64,000 nucleotides of DNA from Burkholderiales bacterium (lineage in GTDB: Bacteria; Pseudomonadota; Gammaproteobacteria; Burkholderiales; Burkholderiaceae_C). The position numbers and the translations under genes are program-made. The notes beneath the pieces were generated by a model, which was not told the DNA's origin, searched no databases, and worked only from the letters and a program-made list of their open reading frames with translations. Shown here piece after piece: positions 8,047-16,729 of this stretch (position 1 is its first letter; each line of letters opens with the position of its first letter). The stretch covers positions 589,340 through 653,339 of the forward strand of contig JAFKGD010000001.1 in assembly GCA_017307855.1 (NCBI GenBank), written 5' to 3'.

Positions 8047-9234
8047 ATGCCCTCCGCACCTGTCCTCGACGTCCTGCTCGCCTTCCTGCGCCTGGGCCTG
8101 ACCTCGTTCGGCGGGCCGATCGCGCACATCGCGTACTTCCGGACCGAGTTCGTGCAGCGGCGGCGCTGGCTCGATGACGCAGCGTTCACCGATCTGGTCG
8201 CGCTGTGCCAGCTGTTGCCCGGGCCCACCAGCAGCCAGGTGGGCCTGGCGCTGGGCCTGAGGCGCGCGGGCTGGGGCGGTGCGCTCGCGGCCTGGATCGG
8301 CTTCACGGCACCATCGGCGCTGGCGCTGATCGCTTTCGGCCACGGCCTGCATGCACTGGACGGCGCGGCGGGGTCGGGCGTGCTGCACGGCCTGAAGGTG
8401 GTGGCCGTTGCCATCGTGGCGCAGGCCGTGTGGGGCATGGCGCGCTCGCTGTGCGCCGACGTGCCGCGCGCCGCCATTGCCGCCGGCGCGGCGCTGCTCA
8501 CGCTGGCCTTGCCGGCGACGGGGGGCCAACTGGCGGCCATCGCAGCCGCGGCGCTGCTCGGCGCCTGGTGGTGCCGGTCCGTCCCGCCGGGCGTCGCCGC
8601 ACCGGCGCAGCATCTCGTGTCGCGTCGCGCCGGGCTGCTCGCACTCGTGCTGCTGGCCATGCTGCTCGGAGGGCTCCCGCTGGCAGCGGCGCTCTCGGGC
8701 TCGGCCGCGCTGCAATTGATCGATGGCGTGTTCCGCGCCGGTGCGCTGGTGTTCGGCGGCGGCCACGTGGTGCTGCCGCTGCTCGAGTCGGCTGTGGTGC
8801 CGCAGGGCTTCGTGGGCCCGGGTGACTTCCTGGCCGGCTATGGCGCCACGCAGGCCGTGCCCGGCCCGTTGTTCACCTTCGCGGCTTACCTGGGCACTGT
8901 GGCGTCGGGCCCGCTGCAGGGCTGGCTGGGTGGCGCGGTGCTGCTGGTGGCGATCTTCGCGCCGGGCTTCCTGCTGCTCGTGGGCGCACTGCCGTTCTGG
9001 GATGCGGTGCGCAGGCAACGCACCATGCGCAGCGTCGTGGCGGGTATCAACGCGGGGGTGGTGGGCCTGCTGGCGGCCGCGCTCTACGACCCGGTATGGA
9101 TCACCGCGATCGGCTCGCTGGCCGATGTCGCGCTCGCGCTGCTGGCGTTCGTGCTGCTGATGTCGGGGCGCGTGTCGCCGGTGGTCGTCGTGGGACTTGG
9201 GGCCTTGGTCGGGTGGGCGATGACGGGGATATGA
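8047..9234 (+). CDS. chrA: Chromate transporter, ChrA (CHR) family
   Basis: The 395-residue inner-membrane protein has two homologous CHR halves. The first carries TSFGGPIAHIAYF (residues 18-30) and LCQLLPGPTSSQVG (57-70); the second carries VFGGGHVVLPLLE (near 236) and TQAVPGPLFTFAAYLG (near 272). These paired FGGP/PGP motifs define the long-chain ChrA group, which exports chromate or a related oxyanion. There is no obvious ribosome-binding site and no adjacent chrB regulator. It is a single gene between the van region and the foreign-looking gene at 9478. Confidence 0.9.
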   Translation: MPSAPVLDVLLAFLRLGLTSFGGPIAHIAYFRTEFVQRRRWLDDAAFTDLVALCQLLPGPTSSQVGLALGLRRAGWGGALAAWIGFTAPSALALIAFGHGLHALDGAAGSGVLHGLKVVAVAIVAQAVWGMARSLCADVPRAAIAAGAALLTLALPATGGQLAAIAAAALLGAWWCRSVPPGVAAPAQHLVSRRAGLLALVLLAMLLGGLPLAAALSGSAALQLIDGVFRAGALVFGGGHVVLPLLESAVVPQGFVGPGDFLAGYGATQAVPGPLFTFAAYLGTVASGPLQGWLGGAVLLVAIFAPGFLLLVGALPFWDAVRRQRTMRSVVAGINAGVVGLLAAALYDPVWITAIGSLADVALALLAFVLLMSGRVSPVVVVGLGALVGWAMTGI

Positions 9235-9395
9235 AAGGCCTCGGCTTCTGGGTCTGTGGGGCGCGTTCAAGTCGAATGCCTTGCCCGTCACGGGCAGGCG
9301 TTCGCGCGGCGGCGGGCAGATAGAAGCGGGCGGATTCACAGCCACACGGCAGGCCCTGCGCGCATGGCGCCGAGACACGCGGATATTCGGCCCGC

Positions 9396-9457
9396 TTCGT
9401 TCTCCTGCACTTGGACTTCGGTTGGCCCCACCTGCTCAAACGCTCCGCGGCCATCAT
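9396..9457 (+). promoter_or_regulatory. PIP/hrpII-like promoter element, one base off consensus
   Basis: TTCGT at 9396-9400 and TTCGG at 9417-9421 are separated by 16 bases; the PIP-box consensus is TTCGB-N15-TTCGB, so the spacer is one base too long. Exactly 30 bases further on is CATCAT (9452-9457), which fits the YANNNT -10 element expected at 30-32 bases. It lies 24 bases before the ATG of the large gene at 9481. This architecture is the HrpB/HrpX-class promoter of type III effectors. The one-base deviation leaves real doubt. Confidence 0.4.
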
Positions 9458-9477
9458 GAGTTCCAACTACTGGACAT

Positions 9478-12400
9478 GTGATGACGAGCGATCGTGTGAC
9501 AGACCGCAGAGCGATACGGACCGGATACACGCAGGCCAACGCGGACCCAACGTCGCTGGATCCGGGCTCGGACTCGAACGATGGTTCGTTCGAATCTCCA
9601 TTCGCCAGCTGCTCCCTTCTGGATCTTCTGACTGGGCGTCAGAACGGCTCTATCGCCCCCCCTGAGCGTCGCACCACGACAGCCCCATCAAACATCTTCG
9701 CTGCGCCGTCGACCGATGGAGGCGCGCCGACCGCCGATCCTCACGACCCTTTCGACGCCGCGCTCGAACGCCTGAATCAGCAGAACGGCCAATTTCCGCC
9801 TGCGACGCCGAGGCCACTCGCAAGCCGGCGATCATCGTTCGACGCGATGTCGGTCGCGACGGAATCCGACCTTGAAGACCTTGCCGCCCATCTCGATCAC
9901 CTCGTCTCGCAAGCCCCGACCCAGGACGATCTGCTCGAACGGGCTCACCACGAGTTGGCCATGCTCATGGCACTGCAGGATCACCTCGAACACCCCCAAC
10001 CGCAAACCACTCGTGCATTGGCGCAGGCAGCTCTGGAGGCCGCAAAGGACGTGGCCGCTGCCTCACGCCACCTCATCACACAGAACCCAGACAGCTTGAC
10101 CCCGGCCGCAGGGGCAGCCCTGAAGCTCTTCAATACTGAATCGGAAGCTGTTGAGCGACTCACGGGCTTCGCCAGGAGCAGGGATTGTCTTGAATATGTC
10201 CATCGCCGCTTGCGCCTCGTCAGCGACCTGGTGGACGCATTAAAAGACTCTCCCGCACCTAGCGACGCGCACGACATGGGAGGACGAGCGCTGGCGCCTG
10301 CGACGGTGGGTGATCTGTTGGCTGTGCTCAACGTGTTTCCCGCCTCGGCGATCAAGCGACTTGGCGTGATCACCAACATCCGGGCGTGCCTAATCCGCAA
10401 AGGCAAACAGCTATCTGCGGACCGCGCTTCAAAGTGGATGCAGTTGCTTTTCCCTGACGCAGTACAGGGGGCATCCGGCCTGGAGCTCGGCAGGTTGCGC
10501 CTGGAGTTCGAGCACCTGTGGAAGAACTCCGCATCCGATGATCGCACCCCCTGGCAACGGCTAAGTCATACATTGCAGCTGCTCGAGGCTGGCAACGGCG
10601 GCAGCGCTCAGCCCTACCCGGCAGAAACAATGAGTTATCTGTCGAAGAACAGGAACCATGTGCTGTCATTCTTCAGTCACACGCTCCTGCTTCCGGAAAC
10701 CCCAAAGAGGGCCTCCAAATCCATGGGGGTACACAGATCTGCGGGTACTGCCATGTTTGAGCGCCACGCGTCCGATATCAAGCAGCTGATCCAGCTTTGG
10801 TCACAGCGCGGCCTGCCAACACATTGGACGGATATCGCCGCGCTCTTGAAGCAACTCGGCGAATGCCCCACCCACAGCGATCTCCAATCGTTGCCACTCG
10901 CGCTGCCGGGTTACGCGAAGGAGGGGCGCTGGTTCTTCCTGGAAACCGAGCGCCCCAAGAAGTTCCAGAAGCACACCGGCTTCTTCCGAGGGGCACCTCC
11001 ACACGCGCACCCGCCGCCCGCACCCACTCACGAGAAGATCCACGCGGAAGACTCGTCGAGCGACGACGAAGAGCATTCCGTTGGGGTAGGCACGGTTCGC
11101 GAAGGCCTCTGCTCGGCGTTGATTCATCGGTACCCAAACGGCTTCACACAACAAAATTTCTGCGACGTGCTCGCGCAGCAGTGTCCGGAAAGGTCCCGCA
11201 GTTTGAACGAGACGCACATGCGCAATTTGCAGGCAGCTGGCACCTTGGTCGCCGTGGGCAGCGGTCTGTTCACAGTCGACCCGGACATCCTGGTGGCCCC
11301 GCAACGCGAGAGGCTGCTGGCCGGCCTGCCTGACCGCGCCAGTTGGGTGAGTACATATTTCGCGAATGACCGCGATCTGCAAGACAGCCTGCACAACAGC
11401 GATGAAGAAACTGCTTCCGCCTCGCGGCAGGAGTCGAAAACCAAGTGGCTAAGGCCTGTCTCAGAAAGCGTTCCGCTGCGGATTGCGACGTTCCTCCAAT
11501 CACTAGAAGAAAAAGAGCTTGAAAAGTACGTGCGCGCCGATTCATCGGTCAAGGGCAACTGGAATTTCCAGAAGCTAACGCCCGTCCTGCGCGCACAACT
11601 CCCGGGCCTCAAGCTTTGCGAGATCGATGAGTTCCTGCGCGCCACGTCCCCCGCAGAACTGAAGACTGTTATTGAGCAACCATCGCAAAAGCCGCGTCAG
11701 CCCTGGGCGGGCAGGGACTTGCCCCAGCTTTGCAGAGATGCACATGCGCGGCAAAGTCTTTCGCTCCATCTCCCGCTGGCCGATTTCGCCTCTTTCATCG
11801 ACGAGTGGAATCCCGACCGAGTCCTGCGTCCGACAAGGCTTTCTGATCGGATGAAGTCGACACGAAGCAATGACATCGAGCCCGCCAGACAGGCCCTCCA
11901 GGAAATGGCGCGCAACGGAGAACTCTGGCGATTCACGCGCACCGGAGTTCCCCTTGAGTTCGATCCCGTCTCCGTCGTTCTCTTTCTCATGCACAAAGAC
12001 ATCCACGTCACCCGGCTTGTCGCGGAGAAATTGCTCGAGGCGTTCAAGCCCATGCCGAACGATGACCAGTGGATCAGCAAGATGACGGCGGGTGAACACT
12101 ACCTGAAAGCAGCCCGGCAGGTCATCCACCAACTGCGCCTCCAACCAGGGCAGTCGATTCCTGAAGGCGATGCGTTCCGCGAGGCTTTCGAGAAGGCGGT
12201 GTGCACCGGCGAAGGCGGGAAAAGACTTTTCTATCACGGTTACGACGCGTTCCAAGTTTGGCTGACGGCGGAAAGTCTGCTTGCCGATTCGACCCCGGCC
12301 ACCAAAAGGCCTGCGGATTCGAGCGACGATCGGCCCGCGAAGGCCCGTGCACCAGTCAAGCGCAAACTGGCGGATCCGTCTCATGACGTGGCTTCATCGA

Positions 12401-13068
12401 CGCGGGAGAATCCATACGTCCAAGGCAGCACGACCGAAATCCTCCTCGCGTCAGGCGTCTTCGGGGCAACGTCCGAGTCCAGGTACGACTTCATGCCTGC
12501 ACTTCAACAGGCGGGGCTGGCCGTGCGCGCCACGCCCGGCGGTGGCGACTGTCTTTACTACGCGCTGCACCATGACGAATTTCCTGCCCCGTCCACGATC
12601 GACGCCCTGCGGCACGCGCTGGCAGATCTGCTCGCCCACGAGCCGGATACTCCATTCACACTCAACAGGAACGCGCTCAGCTTTGCCAACCACCGGCTTC
12701 AGCAGCTCGATACCTCCAGGCTGGGTGGCGTCGGCGACGACTTGATCCGGGAAATGACGAACGCCGAGCTGGCGGCAATGGAGGCGCGACCCGGCACCTA
12801 CAGTGATCCGGACATCGCACTCCCCCTGTACTGCCGGCGATGCGACAGCCTGGCGTCACCGGGCAGCACGCCGACTACAGTCGCGCTGCTCTCGCAGGAC
12901 GACGGGCACATCATCATTTACTCGGCCGACCGTCGGATCGTCTTGAAGGCCGACACTCCTCTGCTTCCTGAAACGCTGAAGTACCAGCTGGAGACTGCGA
13001 ACGCGGTGATCCTTCAACGGTCGGCGCACTTCGAGCGCATCGTGCCCGGCGCAGCGACAGGCTCATGA
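9478..13068 (+). CDS. Large protein with C-terminal OTU-like cysteine protease signature; candidate host-directed effector
   Basis: The reading frame has 1,196 codons from GTG 9478; ATG 9481 is the likelier start. I do not recognise the whole protein. The first 120 residues are Ser/Thr/Pro-rich and disordered-looking, without a Sec signal. Residues 125-900 are mostly helical, with an acidic run (DSSSDDEEH) near 525. A basic segment with KR at 943-944 and KRK at 961-963 resembles a bipartite nuclear localisation signal. The C-terminal 180 residues look like an OTU fold: GGGDCLYYAL with candidate nucleophile C1025, a GHIIIYSAD strand, and AHFERIV with candidate catalytic H1184. The Asp usually three residues before Cys is Gly here. 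Base composition is visibly less GC-rich than the neighbours and no related gene is adjacent. Function and secretion are inference. Confidence 0.75.
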   Translation: MMTSDRVTDRRAIRTGYTQANADPTSLDPGSDSNDGSFESPFASCSLLDLLTGRQNGSIAPPERRTTTAPSNIFAAPSTDGGAPTADPHDPFDAALERLNQQNGQFPPATPRPLASRRSSFDAMSVATESDLEDLAAHLDHLVSQAPTQDDLLERAHHELAMLMALQDHLEHPQPQTTRALAQAALEAAKDVAAASRHLITQNPDSLTPAAGAALKLFNTESEAVERLTGFARSRDCLEYVHRRLRLVSDLVDALKDSPAPSDAHDMGGRALAPATVGDLLAVLNVFPASAIKRLGVITNIRACLIRKGKQLSADRASKWMQLLFPDAVQGASGLELGRLRLEFEHLWKNSASDDRTPWQRLSHTLQLLEAGNGGSAQPYPAETMSYLSKNRNHVLSFFSHTLLLPETPKRASKSMGVHRSAGTAMFERHASDIKQLIQLWSQRGLPTHWTDIAALLKQLGECPTHSDLQSLPLALPGYAKEGRWFFLETERPKKFQKHTGFFRGAPPHAHPPPAPTHEKIHAEDSSSDDEEHSVGVGTVREGLCSALIHRYPNGFTQQNFCDVLAQQCPERSRSLNETHMRNLQAAGTLVAVGSGLFTVDPDILVAPQRERLLAGLPDRASWVSTYFANDRDLQDSLHNSDEETASASRQESKTKWLRPVSESVPLRIATFLQSLEEKELEKYVRADSSVKGNWNFQKLTPVLRAQLPGLKLCEIDEFLRATSPAELKTVIEQPSQKPRQPWAGRDLPQLCRDAHARQSLSLHLPLADFASFIDEWNPDRVLRPTRLSDRMKSTRSNDIEPARQALQEMARNGELWRFTRTGVPLEFDPVSVVLFLMHKDIHVTRLVAEKLLEAFKPMPNDDQWISKMTAGEHYLKAARQVIHQLRLQPGQSIPEGDAFREAFEKAVCTGEGGKRLFYHGYDAFQVWLTAESLLADSTPATKRPADSSDDRPAKARAPVKRKLADPSHDVASSTRENPYVQGSTTEILLASGVFGATSESRYDFMPALQQAGLAVRATPGGGDCLYYALHHDEFPAPSTIDALRHALADLLAHEPDTPFTLNRNALSFANHRLQQLDTSRLGGVGDDLIREMTNAELAAMEARPGTYSDPDIALPLYCRRCDSLASPGSTPTTVALLSQDDGHIIIYSADRRIVLKADTPLLPETLKYQLETANAVILQRSAHFERIVPGAATGS

Positions 13069-13100
13069 GTGGACGCTGCACTGCACTCGGTTGAGCGGCT

Positions 13101-14264
13101 TCAGCCGCCGCGCCGGCGTGGCGCATTGACGTAGCTCGCATTGCCCAGCCCCGTGCCGATGGTGAGCACGGCCCAGCGCTTCACGTCCTGCATGAAGGGC
13201 AGTTCCGACAGGCCCTGCACCACGGCGTCGTTGTGCATCAGCACCTGCACGGGCGCCTTGTCGATCACGGGCAGGCGTTCACGCAGCGCGGTGGGCAGGT
13301 GGAAGGTGTCGGATTCCCAGTCGCCCGGCAGGTTCTGCGTGCCGCGCGCAATGGTGCCGTCCTCGCGGATCAGCCCCGGGCAGGCAATGCCAACGAAGGG
13401 CGCCAGCTTGAGCTCCTTGCGTTCGGCGTAGGCCACGCCTTTGTGCAGCAGCTTCGCCAGCCGGTCGACGAGCGCAGTGCGGCTGGGCTTGTCGTCCGCG
13501 TGGCGCCATTTGTCGCGCCACACCACATCGGCGCGCGAGAGATCCTTGGCCTTGTCGCGCCGAAAGCGCACCACGCCGCAGCGCACGTTGGTGCCGCCGA
13601 TGTCCAGCGCCAGCAGCGCGTCGTAGTGTTCGATGAAGTGCGCCGGCGCGAGATGCACCCAGCCGATCAGGCCCGCATCGTCGGTGTCGTGGCAGATTCG
13701 GCCGAGTTGCACCGGCAACTCCTGCACGTCGCACAGCGCCGCCGCCTGCAGGATGGCGCGCTCGCCCACTTCGCTTTCCGGAAAGCCGCCGCCGACGACG
13801 ATGCGCTGCACCCCCTGCCACGACTTCTGCCGCATGAAGCGCTGGATCACCTGCGTGAGTTCGACGGCGAAATCCTCGATGGCGCCGCGCACCAGATCGC
13901 CCGCCTCGGTGGCCGGGTCGGAGCACAGGGCCTTGTCGAGCCGCTTCTTCGACAGCGCCCTCGAGGCCTTGGCACCGAAGGGGTCGGCACGCCCGTGCGC
14001 ACGGCGGCGCTGGCGCCAGCCCTCGAGCACGGCGCGGAAGGCACTCTGGCTGGCCCGGTCTCCGACGAAATCGTCGCCATCACGCACTTCAAGGTTGTAG
14101 CCGGCGATCCGCACCGCATCCAGCGTGTGCATGCCATGGTGGGCGCCGACGACGCTGGGGGTGTGGCGCGCCCGTGGCGCGGTGGAAGCTCGGTTGGAGT
14201 TGGGCATGGATCCGGGCAGGTTGGCGGTGACCCGATGCTGCCGCGCATGGGGCACGCCCTGCAT
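13101..14264 (-). CDS. ROK-family / glucokinase-like sugar kinase
   Basis: The 387-residue protein has an actin-like ATPase fold. Visible motifs are phosphate-1 LALDIGGTNVRCGVV near residue 217, GIACPGLIREDG near 288, LMHNDAVVQGL near 343 and the phosphate-2-like AVLTIGTGLGNA near 363. The N-terminal 200 residues precede the kinase core, which is longer than in classical ROK proteins, and the Cys-rich zinc motif of ROK kinases is not seen. ATG 14264 has an AGGGGGG ribosome-binding site, but ATG 14207 is also possible. It stands alone, convergent with the large gene upstream, so the substrate is unknown. Confidence 0.75.
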   Translation of the reverse strand: MQGVPHARQHRVTANLPGSMPNSNRASTAPRARHTPSVVGAHHGMHTLDAVRIAGYNLEVRDGDDFVGDRASQSAFRAVLEGWRQRRRAHGRADPFGAKASRALSKKRLDKALCSDPATEAGDLVRGAIEDFAVELTQVIQRFMRQKSWQGVQRIVVGGGFPESEVGERAILQAAALCDVQELPVQLGRICHDTDDAGLIGWVHLAPAHFIEHYDALLALDIGGTNVRCGVVRFRRDKAKDLSRADVVWRDKWRHADDKPSRTALVDRLAKLLHKGVAYAERKELKLAPFVGIACPGLIREDGTIARGTQNLPGDWESDTFHLPTALRERLPVIDKAPVQVLMHNDAVVQGLSELPFMQDVKRWAVLTIGTGLGNASYVNAPRRRGG

Positions 14265-14350
14265 CGGCGCAGCCCCCCTGCCTGTGTAGGAGAGCAGCCA
14301 GCGCGACGCACTACAGTGGATACCAGGCCGACGCTCACAGGATCCATCAC

Positions 14351-15163
14351 ATGTCCATCACCACCCACCTGCTCATCATCGACCCCCAGAACGACTTCAT
14401 GGACGTCGAGCGCGCCGCCCTGCCCGTCGCCGGCGCCACGGCGGACATGGCCCGGCTGGCCGCGTACATCGACGCGGCGTGCGGACAGTTGGCCGACATC
14501 ACCGTCACGCTCGACTCGCACCACAGCGTGGGAATCGAGCGCCCGGCCCTGTGGCGCACGGGCGATGGCGGCGACGTGCCGCCATTCACACCCGTCACGG
14601 CCGCCGACGTGCGCTCGGGCCGCTACGCGCCGCGCGACGATTCGGCCCTGCCGCGTGTGCTGGCCTACCTCGAAGCGCTGGAAGCCGGTGGCCGCTACAC
14701 GCTGATGGTGTGGCCGGCGCACTGCGAAATCGGCACCTGGGGCCACAACATCGAGCGCGGCGTGCGCGACGCGTGCGCGCGCTGGGAAACGGCGGCGCTG
14801 CGGCCGACGCGCAAGGTGTTCAAGGGCATGAATCCTTGGACGGAGAACTACAGCGCGCTGCAGGCCGAAGTGCCCGATCCCGCCGACCCGGCCACGCAAC
14901 TCAACACCGCGCTGATCGCGGCACTCGACGCGGCCGACCGCATCGTGATCGCGGGCGAGGCCAGCAGCCACTGCGTGCGCGCAACCTGCGAACACCTGGC
15001 CGACCACCTGCCCTCGGGCCGCGTGGACAAGATCGTGCTGCTGCGCGACTGCATGAGCGCGGTAGGCGGCTTCGAAGGCCCGGCCAGCGACTTCCTCGCC
15101 CGCATGCAGGCGCGCGGCGCGCGCGTGACGACGGCGGCGCAAGCCTTGCAGTTGCCGGGCTGA
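14351..15163 (+). CDS. Isochorismatase-like cysteine hydrolase, nicotinamidase type
   Basis: The 270-residue protein opens with LLIIDPQNDFMD, giving the catalytic Asp at residue 11. It carries the metal-site style segment TLDSHHSVG near residue 55 and the nucleophile Cys in GEASSHCVRAT near residue 203. This is the PncA/isochorismatase superfamily. The family hydrolyses amides such as nicotinamide, or ureides. The long insert before the Cys makes it bigger than typical PncA, and relatives are often just called cysteine hydrolases. The gene is isolated and the substrate is uncertain. Confidence 0.8.
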   Translation: MSITTHLLIIDPQNDFMDVERAALPVAGATADMARLAAYIDAACGQLADITVTLDSHHSVGIERPALWRTGDGGDVPPFTPVTAADVRSGRYAPRDDSALPRVLAYLEALEAGGRYTLMVWPAHCEIGTWGHNIERGVRDACARWETAALRPTRKVFKGMNPWTENYSALQAEVPDPADPATQLNTALIAALDAADRIVIAGEASSHCVRATCEHLADHLPSGRVDKIVLLRDCMSAVGGFEGPASDFLARMQARGARVTTAAQALQLPG

Positions 15164-15193
15164 TCCTGCGGCCCGATCCTGCGCGGCGACGCG

Positions 15194-16630
15194 TCAGGCC
15201 AGCGTGTACGCCGTCTTCACCACGGTGAAGAACTCCTGCGCATAGCGTCCCTGCTCGCGCGGGCCGTAGCTGCTGCCCTTGCGGCCGCCGAAGGGCACGT
15301 GGTAGTCCACACCCGCCGTGGGCAGGTTGACCATGACCATGCCGGCCTGCGAATGGCGCTTGAAGTGGGTGGCGTATTTGAGGCTGGTGGTGGCGATGCC
15401 GGCCGACAGGCCGAACGGCGTGTCGTTGGCCGTGGCCAGGGCTTCCTCGTAATCCTTCACGCGGATCACACTGGCCACCGGGCCGAAGATCTCCTCGCGG
15501 TTGATGCGCATCCCGGCCGTGCTCTCGCTGAACAGCGCGGGCGCCATATAGAAGCCATCGGCGGCGAGTTTCAGCCGCTCGCCGCCCACGGCCAGCGTCG
15601 CGCCTTCGCTCTTGCCGATCTCGACATAGCTCAGGTCCTGCTCGAGCTGCGCCTGGCTGGAGACGGGGCCGATGTCGGTGCCTGCCGCGCGTGCGTCGCC
15701 CACCGTGATCTTCGCCATCCGCTCCTTCATCGCGGCGATGAATTCCGGATAAATGCCTTCGGTGACGATGAGGCGACTCGAAGCCGTGCAGCGCTGGCCG
15801 GTGGAGTAGAACGCGCTTTGCACCGACAGCTCCACCGCCTGCGCCAGATCGGCATCGTCGAGGATGACCTGCGGGTTCTTGCCCCCCATCTCCAGCTGCA
15901 CCTTCTTGAGGTTTTGCGCGCACTGCAACGCGATGCGCCCGCCCACCCCGGTGGAGCCCGTGAAGCTGATCGCCGCGATGCCCGGATGGTTGACCAGCTT
16001 GTCGCCCACCACGCTGCCCCGGCCCATCACCAGGTTGAACACACCGGCCGGGATGCCGCTCCTGTGAATGATCTCGGCCAGCACCCAGGCGCAGCCCGGC
16101 ACCAGGTCGGCCGGCTTGAGCACCACGCAGTTGCCGAACGCCAGCGCCGGCGCGATCTTCCAGGCCGGGATGGCGATGGGGAAGTTCCACGGCGTGATGA
16201 GGCCCACCACGCCGATCGGCTCGCGCGTGATCTCCACGCCGATACCGGGCCGCACCGACGGCACGACCTCGCCCGACAGCCGCAGGCATTCGCCCGCGAA
16301 GAACTTGAAGATCGCCCCCGCGCGCGCCGCCTCGCCGATGCCTTCGGCGCGGGTCTTGCCTTCTTCGCGCGCCAGCAGGTCGCCCAGCTCTTCCTTGCGC
16401 GCGAGGATCTCGTTGCCAATGCGGTCGAGCGCATCGCTGCGGGCCTGCACGCTGCCCGTGCTCCAGGCCGGGAACGCTGCCTGCGCCGCGGCGACGGACG
16501 CGTCCACCTGCGCCGCGTCGGCCTGCGCGTACTGGCCGATCACGTCGGACAGATCACTGGGGTTGAGGTTGTCGCTGTAGCTGCTGCCGGCCAGCCACTG
16601 GCCGCCGATCAGGTTGTCGAACTTCTGCAT
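15194..16630 (-). CDS. NAD(P)-dependent aldehyde dehydrogenase, likely 2-oxoglutarate semialdehyde dehydrogenase
   Basis: The 478-residue enzyme has the general-base Glu in LEMGGKNPQVIL and the catalytic Cys in STGQRCTASSR, about 34 residues apart as in the family. WNFPIAIPAWK binds the cofactor. I chose ATG 16630, which follows GGAG, over the upstream in-frame ATG at 16669. It is the last gene of the minus-strand aldarate series. The step left after glucarate dehydratase and KdgD is oxidation of 2,5-dioxopentanoate to 2-oxoglutarate, so that is the expected reaction. Function rests mostly on context. Confidence 0.88.
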   Translation of the reverse strand: MQKFDNLIGGQWLAGSSYSDNLNPSDLSDVIGQYAQADAAQVDASVAAAQAAFPAWSTGSVQARSDALDRIGNEILARKEELGDLLAREEGKTRAEGIGEAARAGAIFKFFAGECLRLSGEVVPSVRPGIGVEITREPIGVVGLITPWNFPIAIPAWKIAPALAFGNCVVLKPADLVPGCAWVLAEIIHRSGIPAGVFNLVMGRGSVVGDKLVNHPGIAAISFTGSTGVGGRIALQCAQNLKKVQLEMGGKNPQVILDDADLAQAVELSVQSAFYSTGQRCTASSRLIVTEGIYPEFIAAMKERMAKITVGDARAAGTDIGPVSSQAQLEQDLSYVEIGKSEGATLAVGGERLKLAADGFYMAPALFSESTAGMRINREEIFGPVASVIRVKDYEEALATANDTPFGLSAGIATTSLKYATHFKRHSQAGMVMVNLPTAGVDYHVPFGGRKGSSYGPREQGRYAQEFFTVVKTAYTLA

Positions 16631-16683
16631 GCGAGGACTCCGGTAAGGGAATGAAGGAAGGCGCCGCACACGCGCGACATGCG

Positions 16684-16706
16684 GACGTGCTGACGTGCTG
16701 ACGTGC
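16684..16706. repeat. Short tandem repeat (8-bp unit GACGTGCT, 2.9 copies)
   Basis: Two full GACGTGCT units and a partial third lie between the aldehyde dehydrogenase start and the gudD stop. The tract is short and possibly a slippage site. No known function is apparent. Confidence 0.6.
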
Positions 16707-16729
16707 GGTTGGCCGGTGACCGCGGGCCG

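Noticed and set aside
9386-9400. TTCGG at 9386 and TTCGT at 9396 as a PIP box.
   Set aside because: They are only 5 bases apart; the pair at 9396 and 9417 is the closer fit.
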